DNA of 58,595 bases from contig NZ_JACJJP010000019.1 of assembly GCF_016900095.1 (NCBI RefSeq), forward strand, positions 1-58,595. The letters run 5' to 3'. The position numbers and the translations under genes were made by a program. Shown here piece by piece: positions 40,027 through 48,081 of this stretch; within the stretch, counting starts at the first letter, position 1, and every line of letters starts with the position of its first letter. The stretch comes from Gemmiger formicilis (GTDB lineage: Bacteria > Bacillota > Clostridia > Oscillospirales > Ruminococcaceae). The notes under the pieces were generated by a model. The model saw only the letters and a program-made list of their open reading frames with translations, searched no databases and was not told where the DNA came from.

Positions 40027-41346
40027 ATGGACGACTTTACTCTGGATTTCACATCCGACCCTCTGAGTACCCTGGACGATCTGGACCCCTTCCCTTCCGA
40101 CCCGGAAGAGGAACACCACGCCATTCCGGTGGTTCTGCTGGCCCTGGACCAAGGAAAGTTTGATGCCCAGCGCAGCCTGGATGAACTGGCGGCCCTGGCC
40201 GAAGCCAATGGCATGGAAGCCGTGGCCACCGTTACCCAGAAGCGCTCCACCCCGGAGGCCGCTACCATGCTGGGCGAAGGCAAGGTGGCCGAAGCCCGGC
40301 TGGTGTGCATGAACACCCGGGCCGAAGCGGCCATCTTTGACGGCGAGCTTTCGGGCAGCCAGATCCGCAACCTGTCCGCCGCTTTGCAGGTGGAGGTGCT
40401 GGACCGCACCATGCTGATTCTGGAAATCTTCAAATCCCGGGCTTCCACCAACGAAGGCAAGCTGCAGACCGAACTGGCCATGCTGCGCTATCAGCTGCCC
40501 CGCCTGCAGGGGCTGGGCGAAGCGCTGAGCCGCCAGGGCGGCGGCGGTGGCGGTGGCGGCGGTGCCCGCCGCGGCGCCGGCGAGACCAAGCTGGAACTGG
40601 ACCGGCGGCACCTGCACCATCGCATCGAGCACCTGGAAGGACGGCTGAAGGAGCTGGAGAAGCGCCGGGGCGAAACCCGCCGTGCCCGTCAGAAGAACAA
40701 TGTGCCGGTGGTGGCCCTGGTGGGCTACACCAACGTGGGGAAATCCAGCCTGATGAACGCCCTGTGCGGGGCGGAAATCTTTGAGGCTGACATGCTGTTT
40801 GCCACCCTGGACCCCACCGCCCGGCGCCTGACCCTGCCCAGCGGTCTGACCGTGGTGCTGGTGGACACCGTCGGCTTTGTGAGCCGCCTGCCCCACCATC
40901 TGGTGGATGCTTTCAAGAGCACCCTGGAGGAAGCCGCCTACGCCGATGTGATTCTGAAGGTGGCAGATGCCAGCGACAACGAGGCCGCGGCCCAGCTGGC
41001 CGTGACCGATGAGGTATTGGAATCCCTGGGGTGTTCGGACATTCCCCAGATCGTGGTGTACAACAAGTGCGACAAGCCCGGCGCCGTCTCCTTTGACCCG
41101 GCGGTGCTGCTGACCAGCGCCAAGACCGGCCGTGGTCTGGATGAACTGCTCAAGCGTCTGGATGAGACCCTGTCCCATCGGGTGCGCACCATCGAGGTGC
41201 TGCTGCCCTACGACAAGCTGTCCTTGGCGGATATCCTGCGCAGCCGCGGCAGCGTGGCCGAGGAGGAATACCGCGCCGACGGCGTGTACTACAAGGGTAC
41301 CGTGAAGATTGACGATCTGCACCGGTTTGAAGAGTATATGCTCTGA
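40027..41346 (+). CDS. hflX: Ribosome-associated GTPase HflX
   Basis: 439 residues. The N-terminal HflX domain includes ATVTQKRSTPEAATMLGEGKV and LDRTMLILEIFKSRASTNEGKLQ. A nine-Gly run precedes ARRGAGETKLELDRR and a coiled coil. The G domain has GYTNVGKSS (G1), FATLDPTARR (G2), VDTVGFV (G3), YNKCD (G4) and LTSAKTGRG (G5). HflX splits stalled or hibernating 70S ribosomes. An AAGGAG site overlaps the end of the GNAT gene, so it is co-transcribed with the polysaccharide genes, an unrelated housekeeping rider. Confidence 0.96.
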   Translation: MDDFTLDFTSDPLSTLDDLDPFPSDPEEEHHAIPVVLLALDQGKFDAQRSLDELAALAEANGMEAVATVTQKRSTPEAATMLGEGKVAEARLVCMNTRAEAAIFDGELSGSQIRNLSAALQVEVLDRTMLILEIFKSRASTNEGKLQTELAMLRYQLPRLQGLGEALSRQGGGGGGGGGARRGAGETKLELDRRHLHHRIEHLEGRLKELEKRRGETRRARQKNNVPVVALVGYTNVGKSSLMNALCGAEIFEADMLFATLDPTARRLTLPSGLTVVLVDTVGFVSRLPHHLVDAFKSTLEEAAYADVILKVADASDNEAAAQLAVTDEVLESLGCSDIPQIVVYNKCDKPGAVSFDPAVLLTSAKTGRGLDELLKRLDETLSHRVRTIEVLLPYDKLSLADILRSRGSVAEEEYRADGVYYKGTVKIDDLHRFEEYML

Positions 41347-41357
41347 TTATCTTATAT

Positions 41358-41405
41358 AAACGGCGGGCCCGCCGTACCGTGATGGTACGACGGGCCCGTT
41401 TTTTT
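41358..41405. terminator. Bidirectional terminator between hflX and the SPFH gene
   Basis: CGGGCCCGCCGTACC and GGTACGACGGGCCCG pair (one mismatch) and are followed by seven T on the plus strand. Confidence 0.92.
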
Positions 41406-41426
41406 GTATTTTGTATAAAATTGGGG

Positions 41427-42341
41427 TTACTTGCCGGCGGCACCGCTGGTGTCCCCCGCCACCGCCTTGATGGCGGAAACGGTGGCAGCCATGTCCTGCA
41501 TGTTGCTGGGCACAATGATCTTGGTGGCCTTGCCGTCCGCCACCCGCTCCATGGCTTCCATGCTGCGCAGGGCCAGCATGTTCTCGGAGGGGGCGGCTTC
41601 GTTGATCAGGCGGATGGAGTCGGCCTTGGCCTTCTGCACCAGCAGCAGGGCCTGGGCCTGGCCTTCGGCCTCCCGGATCTTCTGTTCCTTGACGGCCTCG
41701 GCCCGCAGAATGGCACTTTCCTTCTCGCCTTCGGCGCGGGTGATGGCGGCCTGCTTCTCGCCTTCGGCCAGCAGAATGCTGGCGCGCTTTTCCCGGTCGG
41801 CCTTCATCTGCTTTTCCATGGCGGTGCGGATTTCCTGCGGCGGCTCGATGTTTTTCAGCTCAATGCGGTTGACCTTGATGCCCCAGCGATCGGTGGCTTC
41901 GTCCAGGGTGGCGGTGATCTTGGTGTTGATCAGGTCACGGCTGGTCAGGGTTTCATCCAGGGACATGGAACCGATGATATCACGCAGGGTGGTGGCGGAC
42001 AGGTTTTCGATGGCGGCGATGGGCCGGGTCACGCCGTAGGCGTAGGCCTTGGCGTCAAACACCTGGAAGAAGACCACCGTGTCGATCATCATGGTGACAT
42101 TATCCCGGGTAATGACCGGCTGCGGGGGAAAGTCGGCCACCTCTTCCTTGAGAGAAACCCGGCGGGCGATGCGCTCGATGAAAGGCACCTTGATGTGCAG
42201 GCCGGCGTCCCAGGTTTCTTTATAGACGCCCAGCGATTCGATGACGTAAGAGTTGGATTGCGGAACAATGACGATGCAGCGCACAATCACCACCAGTGCA
42301 ACCACCAGCAGGATGGCGACGAGAATGACTCCCCAGGGCAT
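41427..42341 (-). CDS. SPFH/stomatin-like (QmcA/HflK type) membrane protein
   Basis: 304 residues. An N-terminal membrane anchor (WGVILVAILLVVALVVIVRC) leads into the SPFH/Band 7 domain (IVPQSNSYVIESLGVYKETWDAGLH through TLDEATDRWGIKVNRIELKNI). A long Ala/Glu/Lys-rich coiled coil follows (about 185-245, repeated A-E-G-E-K units), then a C-terminal oligomerisation region (SENMLALRSMEAMERVADG). Such proteins form large membrane rings or cages that organise microdomains and regulate membrane proteases. It follows an NfeD gene by 79 bases, the standard stomatin operon. Confidence 0.93.
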   Translation of the reverse strand: MPWGVILVAILLVVALVVIVRCIVIVPQSNSYVIESLGVYKETWDAGLHIKVPFIERIARRVSLKEEVADFPPQPVITRDNVTMMIDTVVFFQVFDAKAYAYGVTRPIAAIENLSATTLRDIIGSMSLDETLTSRDLINTKITATLDEATDRWGIKVNRIELKNIEPPQEIRTAMEKQMKADREKRASILLAEGEKQAAITRAEGEKESAILRAEAVKEQKIREAEGQAQALLLVQKAKADSIRLINEAAPSENMLALRSMEAMERVADGKATKIIVPSNMQDMAATVSAIKAVAGDTSGAAGK

Positions 42342-42420
42342 GAGATTACCTCCTTCTACTTTGAAAAAATGCTATTTTTCGCCAAAGCGGCGCCAAAACA
42401 GGGGCGCGCCGCCGGCATGC

Positions 42421-42861
42421 TTATACGGTTTCTTCCACAGGCGCGGCGCACACCGTCAGGATGGCGCCGTCGGCGGCGGTCACCAGGCAGCGGGTGCCCT
42501 GGGGCAGAGCTTCCTCCGCCCGGGCCTGCCAGTCCAGGCCGTCCACCCGCACCCGGCCGATCTCTCCGGGCAGAATGGCCTGCAGCACCACACCCCGCTT
42601 GCCCACGCTGAGGGCCGAACCGTTGGTGACCGGGGCTTTTTTGTTGCGGCGGCGGGCCGCCAGGGTGGGAACCATGATGGCCAGGGTCACGGCGGACACC
42701 ACCGCAAACACCAGGAACTGAACGGGCAGCGAATTGGTGAACAGACTGACGATCAAAGCCACGGCCGCCCCCACCGCAAACCAGATGGAAATCAAGGCGG
42801 TTGTGGCGGCTTCGGCAGCCACAAAGACGATGACGGCGATGAGCCATATAATGCTATCCAT
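42421..42861 (-). CDS. NfeD-like membrane protein
   Basis: 146 residues, the short NfeD form without the protease domain. Two or three membrane segments fill the N-terminal half (WLIAVIVFVAAEAATTALI, then LPVQFLVFAVVSAVTLAIM). The C-terminal OB-fold domain reads GKRGVVLQAILPGEIGRVRVDG with a closing GTRCLVTAADGAILTV. NfeD partners with SPFH proteins and stabilises their microdomains. First gene of a two-gene operon with a good promoter upstream. Confidence 0.92.
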   Translation of the reverse strand: MDSIIWLIAVIVFVAAEAATTALISIWFAVGAAVALIVSLFTNSLPVQFLVFAVVSAVTLAIMVPTLAARRRNKKAPVTNGSALSVGKRGVVLQAILPGEIGRVRVDGLDWQARAEEALPQGTRCLVTAADGAILTVCAAPVEETV

Positions 42862-42894
42862 AGCTTCGAATCCCTCCTTCTGCTATCTGGCATA

Positions 42895-42923
42895 ATCTTA
42901 ACAGCCGGGGATTGTAAAGTCAA
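42895..42923 (-). promoter_or_regulatory. Promoter of the nfeD-stomatin operon
   Basis: TTGACT, 17 bases, TAAGAT on the minus strand. Confidence 0.75.
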
Positions 42924-43028
42924 TATACCCCCTTGTAAAATTGTGAAAGCTTTGCCGGGCGGTTCCTGTCGCTGCGCAAAAAATGCCTTGCCCTTCCCAG
43001 AATATGGCACTGCCTGGCCCCGGATGCA

Positions 43029-43066
43029 AAAAAACGACCGCTGCCCCAATGGACAGCGGTCGTTTT
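43029..43066 (-). terminator. Terminator after the GH13 gene
   Basis: AAAACGACCGCTG and its complement form a long stem that ends in TTTTTTTG on the minus strand. Confidence 0.92.
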
Positions 43067-43067
43067 C

Positions 43068-44918
43068 TCAGTAGATTTTGAAGTAGCCCACATTCCGGGG
43101 ATGGTTGTCCTCCACCAGAATGGTGAACCCGCCGGGATTGACCTCGGCGGATTTGCCGAAGGCCTGGGTGCACAGCAGGTGCGGGCCGCGGTTCAGGATG
43201 ACTTCGGCGGTCTGGGTTTTGCCCACGCGGCGGAAGTGCAGCACATCCTCCGCTGCCTCCACCAGCTCGATGCTGCCGCCGTCGAACGCGTCGCAGCTGC
43301 GGCGCAGGTTGGCCAGGTTGGCCAGCGGGCCGCGCAGACGCTTTTCGGTGCTGTTCCAGTCGTAGAACGCCCGGTTGAAGGGATCGCGGTACCCCTGCAT
43401 GGCAATCTCGTCCCCGTAATAGACGCACGGCACACCGGGCAGGGTGTAGATCAGGGCGTAGGCCAGCAGCAGACGGCGGATGGCGTCCTCCATCCGGGCA
43501 GCCGGGATACGCCGGCCGCTCTGCCAGAAGCGGTCCCGCCCGTTGGCGGGCTCGTCCGCAATGGCGGTGATGGCCCGCTCGGTATCATGGGTGGACAGGA
43601 AGTTCATGGCACAGTCCAGCGCCGGTTTGGGGTAGTTTTCGCAGATGGAAAGGATGCGGTCGGCAATCTCCTCCGCCTTGGCGCCACAGACAAAATCAAT
43701 GGCGGCGTTGCGGAAGGGATAGTTCATGGTGGTGTCCAGGCCGTGGCCACGCAGGTAGGTGCGGCGGTGACCGAAGCCTTCCTTGGTGGTGGCGTCCTCC
43801 CACACTTCCCCGATGAGGAGTTTGTCCTCGCCATGGGATTTGACGGCAGCACGAATCTTTTCTATGAAATCATCGGGCAGTTCGTCGGCCACGTCCAGCC
43901 GGAAGCCGGAAGCCCCCAAATTGAGCCAGGTATCGATGACACCGCCCTTGCCGCAGACGAACTCGGTGTAGGAGGGGGAATCCTCCTGCACTTCGGGCAG
44001 GGTTTCGAAGCCCCACCAGCTGCGGTAGCCGCACTTGTAGCCGGAGTCGAAATCGTACCAGCCGCGGTAGGGCGAGTGGCGGTCACGATAGGCACCGCCG
44101 GGGCCGTAGCGGCCTTCCCGGTTGAAATAGCGGGAATCCGAACCGGTGTGGCTGAACACGCCGTCCAGAATGATGCGGATGCCGTACCGCTTGGCCTCGG
44201 TGCACAGATCGGCAAACTGCCGGTTGGTACCCAGCAGCGGATCGGCTTTCAGATAGTCGGCGGTGTTGTACCGGTGGTTGGAATGGGCCTCAAAGATGGG
44301 ATTGAGGTAGATGCAGCTGATGCCCAGCCTTTGCAGGTAGGGCAGTTTCTGCTGGATGCCCACAAAGTCGCCGCCGTAATAGTCCATATTCAGGTAGCCT
44401 TCGGGCTGTTCGGTGGGCCAGAAATAAGGTTCGCCGGTCTTGTCCGGGCGGTAGATGCGGTCGGCAAAGGGCATGGGCTTGTTGGGCACGCCCTCGCAGA
44501 AGCGGTCGGGGAAAATCTGGTACATGGTGCCGTTCTTGATCCAGTCCGGTGTTTTGAAGTCCGGTTCATAGACGGTCAGCTGCCAGCAATCCCCTTCCAC
44601 CCAGGTCAGTTCGCCCTCGGCATTGGCGCCGCGGCAGATTTTGCGGAAGTCGGTATACAGATCAAAATAATAGAAATACAGGCCCGACGTGGTGGGCTTC
44701 ACCGTGACCGAGAAATGGTTGGAGCCCTGGTCCTGCCCGTCAAAGTCCATGCGGTAGTGCACAGGGTCTTCCCGGTCTTTGGTCAGCACCAGATGGGGGT
44801 CCACATAGCCGTAGTCCTGGGGCACATCCAGGTGCAGGGTGACCGCCGTGCCCGCCGGCACGGCCCCGAAGGGGGTCTTGAATTGGGGCAGGCGGCTGTT
44901 GAAAAAGGTATGCGACAT
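43068..44918 (-). CDS. GH13 alpha-amylase family hydrolase (neopullulanase/maltodextrinase type)
   Basis: 616 residues without a signal peptide, so cytoplasmic. An N-terminal beta-sandwich of about 120 residues precedes the catalytic barrel. The four GH13 regions are ILDGVFSHTG (I), GFRLDVADE (II, Asp nucleophile), LIGEVWED (III, Glu acid/base) and FLSTHDTER (IV, His-Asp). The extra N-terminal domain is typical of cyclodextrinase, neopullulanase and maltogenic amylase types, which cut short maltodextrins. It lies directly downstream of glycogen phosphorylase in the same direction, so the pair probably degrades glycogen or imported maltodextrins. Confidence 0.92.
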   Translation of the reverse strand: MSHTFFNSRLPQFKTPFGAVPAGTAVTLHLDVPQDYGYVDPHLVLTKDREDPVHYRMDFDGQDQGSNHFSVTVKPTTSGLYFYYFDLYTDFRKICRGANAEGELTWVEGDCWQLTVYEPDFKTPDWIKNGTMYQIFPDRFCEGVPNKPMPFADRIYRPDKTGEPYFWPTEQPEGYLNMDYYGGDFVGIQQKLPYLQRLGISCIYLNPIFEAHSNHRYNTADYLKADPLLGTNRQFADLCTEAKRYGIRIILDGVFSHTGSDSRYFNREGRYGPGGAYRDRHSPYRGWYDFDSGYKCGYRSWWGFETLPEVQEDSPSYTEFVCGKGGVIDTWLNLGASGFRLDVADELPDDFIEKIRAAVKSHGEDKLLIGEVWEDATTKEGFGHRRTYLRGHGLDTTMNYPFRNAAIDFVCGAKAEEIADRILSICENYPKPALDCAMNFLSTHDTERAITAIADEPANGRDRFWQSGRRIPAARMEDAIRRLLLAYALIYTLPGVPCVYYGDEIAMQGYRDPFNRAFYDWNSTEKRLRGPLANLANLRRSCDAFDGGSIELVEAAEDVLHFRRVGKTQTAEVILNRGPHLLCTQAFGKSAEVNPGGFTILVEDNHPRNVGYFKIY

Positions 44919-44953
44919 AGATTGATCGTCCGTCCCTTCAGGGTGAGTTTACC

Positions 44954-44990
44954 CGAAAAGACCGCCGCACAAAAACGGCGGCGGTCGGGT
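44954..44990 (-). terminator. Probable terminator after glgP
   Basis: ACCGCCG and CGGCGGT pair, extended by ACCCGA/TCGGGT-like outer pairs. CTTTTC follows on the minus strand. Its weak tail could allow read-through into the GH13 gene. Confidence 0.6.
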
Positions 44991-45015
44991 TTCGGAAAGT
45001 CAGTTTACGGGCGGC

Positions 45016-47421
45016 TCAGCGAACCGGGGTGGCGCCCCAGATATCGCGGGCGTAATCCATCACCGAACGGTCGGCGGAGAAGATGCCGGCGTTGGCGATG
45101 TTCATCAGGCTCATGCGGTTCCAGGTTTCGCGGTCACGATACAGCTGCTGCACAGTGGCCTGGGCACGGCGGTAATCCTTGAAGTCGGCCATGACCATAT
45201 AGGGGTCGCTGTTGCGCAGGTTGTTGGTGATCTCGCTGAAGTTTTCGCCGTTCCAGCCCTTCTCCAGCAGATCCAGCACCGCCATGGCAATGTTGTCGTC
45301 GGAGATATAGGCCTGGGGATGGTAGCCCATGCCCTTCAGAGCGTTGACCTCGGGGGTCAGCATGCCGAAGATGATTTCGTTCTCATGACCGGCGGCATCG
45401 GCGATCTCCACGTTGGCGCCGTCCAGGGTGCCCAGGGTGATGGCGCCGTTGAGCATGAACTTCATGTTGCCGGTGCCGGAAGCTTCGGTGCCGGCCAGAG
45501 AAATCTGCTCGGACACTTCGGAGGCGGGCATCAGCTGTTCGGACAGGGTGACGCAGTAGTCTTCCAGATAGACGATGCGCAGCTTGCCCTGCACAGCGGG
45601 GTCGGAATCAATGAGCTGGCCCAGCTTGCAGATCATGCGGATCATCTGCTTGGCCATATAGTAGCCGGGGGCCGCCTTGGCGCCGAAGATATAGGTCTTG
45701 GGGATGAAGTCGGCGTTGGGGTTGGCCTTCAGGTACAGGTACTCGGCCGCGATGTTCAACGCGTTCAGGTGCTGGCGCTTGTACTCATGCATGCGCTTGA
45801 CCTGGCAGTCGAAGATGGAATCGGGGTCAATGAGCTGGCCGGTGGCGCGCTCCAGATAGTTGGCGAACTGCACCTTGTTGGCCCGCTTCACGCCGTCCAG
45901 CTTCTTCAGGAAAGCCTTGTCGTTGGCGAACTTTTCCAGCTTCTTGAGCTGGGAAGCGTCGGTCTTGAAGCCGTCACCGATGCTCTCGCTGAGCAGATCG
46001 GTCAGGCCGGGGTTGGCGCACAGCAGCCAGCGGCGGTAGGCAATGCCGTTGGTGACGTTCTTGAAGGCCTTGGGCTTGTACAGGAAGTAGTCGTGGAAGA
46101 CGCTGTCCTTGATGATCTCGCTGTGCAGCTTGGAAACGCCGTTGATGGAATGGCAGGTGTAGGCGCAGATGTTGGCCATGCGGACCTGGTTGTCGCCCAG
46201 GATGGCCATATAGTCGATCTTGCCCTGGTCGCCGGGGAAAGCCTTGGCCAGGTCGGCGCGGCAGCGGCGGTCCATCTCGCAGACGATCTGCCAGATGCGG
46301 GGCAGGGTGGAACGGAAGATGTCCACATTCCACTTTTCCAGAGCCTCGCTCATGACGGTGTGGTTGGTGTAGGCAAAGACCTTCTGGCAGATGGCGAAGG
46401 CATCTTCCCAGCTGTAGGAGCACTCATCCAGCAGGATGCGCATCATTTCGGGGATGGCCAGGGTCGGATGGGTATCGTTCAGCTGGATGGCCACCTTGTC
46501 GGGCAGGTTGTCCAGGGTGCCGTACTGGTTCAGATGGTTGCCCAGGATATCGGCCACAGAGGCGGCGGAGAAGAAGTACTGCTGACGCAGACGCAGGATC
46601 TTGCCTTCGGTGTGGTTATCGTTGGGGTACAGGATCTTGGAGATCAGTTCGGCGGAAGCGCTCTGGCTGATGGCGGTGTTGTAGTTGCCGGCGTTGAAGC
46701 TGCTCATATCGAAGCTGGGCGCCTTGGCCTGCCACAAACGCAGCTTGGCCACGCCGGACGTGCCGTAACCGGCCACATACATATCGTTGGGCACAGCGAT
46801 GACGCTGTTGTAGTTTTCGTACTTGACATGGTGGAAGCCGCCGTCCCAGGTCTCGATGGCCTGGCCGTCAAAACGGATTTCCTGGGCCTGGTCGGGATGG
46901 CTCTTGATCCAAACCTGGCCGCCGGGCAGCCAGTTGTCGGCAGTTTCCTGCTGCCAGCCGTCCACGATCTTCTGCTTGAAGATACCGTACTCGTACAGGA
47001 TGGAATAACCGGTGCCGGGGATGCAGTCGGTGGCCATACCGTCCAGGTAGCAGGCCGCCAGACGGCCCAGACCGCCGTTGCCCAGACCGGCATCCGGTTC
47101 CTGGTTGTAGATGCTGTCGATGTTGACGCCGGCCTTTTCCAGAACAGCCTCGGCCACTTCGTTCAGGCCCAGGTTGAACAGGCTGGTGCGCAGGCTGCGG
47201 CCCATCAGGAATTCCATGCACAGGTAGTAGACCTGCTTTTTGCCTTCGCCCAGGGTGCGGGCCTGGAATTTCTTCTGCTGATCGGACATGATCTGGCGCA
47301 CGATGGCGGCCATGCAACGGTAGATCTGATCCACCGAGGCAACGTCCAGCGTGACGTTGCACTCGCTCATCAGGGTATCCTTGAGCAGCTTATCGAACTC
47401 TTTTTCCGTATATTTCACCAA
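45016..47421 (-). CDS. glgP: Glycogen/maltodextrin phosphorylase (GT35)
   Basis: 801 residues, normal for the family. The N-terminal half contains YLCMEFLMGRSLRTSL and EPDAGLGNGGLGRLAACYLDG. The PLP-binding region is EASGTGNMKFMLNGA, where the lysine holds pyridoxal phosphate, followed by TLGTLDGANVEI. It releases glucose-1-phosphate from alpha-1,4-glucan with inorganic phosphate, which can feed RfbA and glycolysis. The start is TTG 47421, 9 bases after AAGGAG; the GTG one codon later (47418) is almost as good. A consensus promoter lies about 110 bases upstream. Confidence 0.96.
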   Translation of the reverse strand: MVKYTEKEFDKLLKDTLMSECNVTLDVASVDQIYRCMAAIVRQIMSDQQKKFQARTLGEGKKQVYYLCMEFLMGRSLRTSLFNLGLNEVAEAVLEKAGVNIDSIYNQEPDAGLGNGGLGRLAACYLDGMATDCIPGTGYSILYEYGIFKQKIVDGWQQETADNWLPGGQVWIKSHPDQAQEIRFDGQAIETWDGGFHHVKYENYNSVIAVPNDMYVAGYGTSGVAKLRLWQAKAPSFDMSSFNAGNYNTAISQSASAELISKILYPNDNHTEGKILRLRQQYFFSAASVADILGNHLNQYGTLDNLPDKVAIQLNDTHPTLAIPEMMRILLDECSYSWEDAFAICQKVFAYTNHTVMSEALEKWNVDIFRSTLPRIWQIVCEMDRRCRADLAKAFPGDQGKIDYMAILGDNQVRMANICAYTCHSINGVSKLHSEIIKDSVFHDYFLYKPKAFKNVTNGIAYRRWLLCANPGLTDLLSESIGDGFKTDASQLKKLEKFANDKAFLKKLDGVKRANKVQFANYLERATGQLIDPDSIFDCQVKRMHEYKRQHLNALNIAAEYLYLKANPNADFIPKTYIFGAKAAPGYYMAKQMIRMICKLGQLIDSDPAVQGKLRIVYLEDYCVTLSEQLMPASEVSEQISLAGTEASGTGNMKFMLNGAITLGTLDGANVEIADAAGHENEIIFGMLTPEVNALKGMGYHPQAYISDDNIAMAVLDLLEKGWNGENFSEITNNLRNSDPYMVMADFKDYRRAQATVQQLYRDRETWNRMSLMNIANAGIFSADRSVMDYARDIWGATPVR

Positions 47422-47533
47422 AACGACTCTCTCCTTCTACAGAATTTCGCGTTTTTGTCAAGCCGACACAATGGCGGCTTCTGGGTCCTGAGGCAGGCGG
47501 TTTGACACATGTTTAGCAAACCACTTGATTTTT

Positions 47534-47562
47534 ATTATAGTAAAAATCTTCCTATTTAGCAA
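47534..47562 (-). promoter_or_regulatory. Promoter of glgP
   Basis: TTGCTA, 17 bases, TATAAT on the minus strand. A later TTGACA nearer the gene lacks a matching -10. Confidence 0.72.
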
Positions 47563-47628
47563 GGGTTTTTGCCCTCATCGCGTGAATTTTGCATTTTTAC
47601 ACAAAAGGGCTTTTTCTCGGCCCGGTTT

Positions 47629-47647
47629 TATACTATAATATAGTATA
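47629..47647. promoter_or_regulatory. Palindrome at the zapA operon promoter
   Basis: TATACTATA and TATAGTATA flank a single central A. The element contains the best -10 for the zapA operon (TATAAT, 47634-47639); the -35 is weak. A perfect palindrome centred on a -10 suggests an operator. Confidence 0.5.
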
Positions 47648-47712
47648 CCTGTGAACAATAGCGTAGAGTCTGATTTTCCAGAAAGATTTTTATGCAGCAA
47701 AGGAGTTTCAGT

Positions 47713-48081
47713 ATGCCTACTTCCAAAGTACGTTTGAATATTTGCGGGTCCAGCTATGTGATTGCCACCACCGAGAGTGAAGACTATATGCAGAACCTGG
47801 CGGACCGCCTGAACCTGGATATGAACGAGCTGATGTCCTCTTCCAACACGGTGTCCATCACCACCGCCGCTGTCATGACCGCCCTGAGCTACCGTGACGA
47901 GCTGGAAAAGGCCAGCGGCAGCGCCGACAACATGCGCCGCCAGATCAAGAATTACCTGGAGGACGCCGCTTCCGCCAAGATGGCCGCCGAGGAACTGCGC
48001 CGGGAAAACGACGCCCTGCGCAAGCAGGTGGACGACCTGCGCCGCCGCCTGAACCTGCGGGACACCGCCCTGAACGGATGA
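47713..48081 (+). CDS. zapA: Cell division protein ZapA
   Basis: 122 residues from ATG 47713, with AAAGGAG 7 bases upstream. The N-terminal ZapA globular domain (KVRLNICGSSYVIATTESEDYMQNLADRL, then NTVSITTAAVMTALSYRDEL) is followed by a coiled coil ending in LRRRLNLRDTALNG. ZapA bundles FtsZ filaments and stabilises the division ring. The stop overlaps the start of the U32 gene (ATGA), a pairing common in Bacillota and useful confirmation. Confidence 0.92.
   Translation: MPTSKVRLNICGSSYVIATTESEDYMQNLADRLNLDMNELMSSSNTVSITTAAVMTALSYRDELEKASGSADNMRRQIKNYLEDAASAKMAAEELRRENDALRKQVDDLRRRLNLRDTALNG

Noticed and set aside
40540-40575. Repeat-caused frameshift in hflX at the glycine run
   Set aside because: The frame stays open and conserved HflX motifs lie on both sides, so the nine-glycine stretch appears to be a real linker.
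45319-47505. Plus-strand frame of about 730 codons opposite glgP
   Set aside because: Antisense to a fully conserved glycogen phosphorylase.
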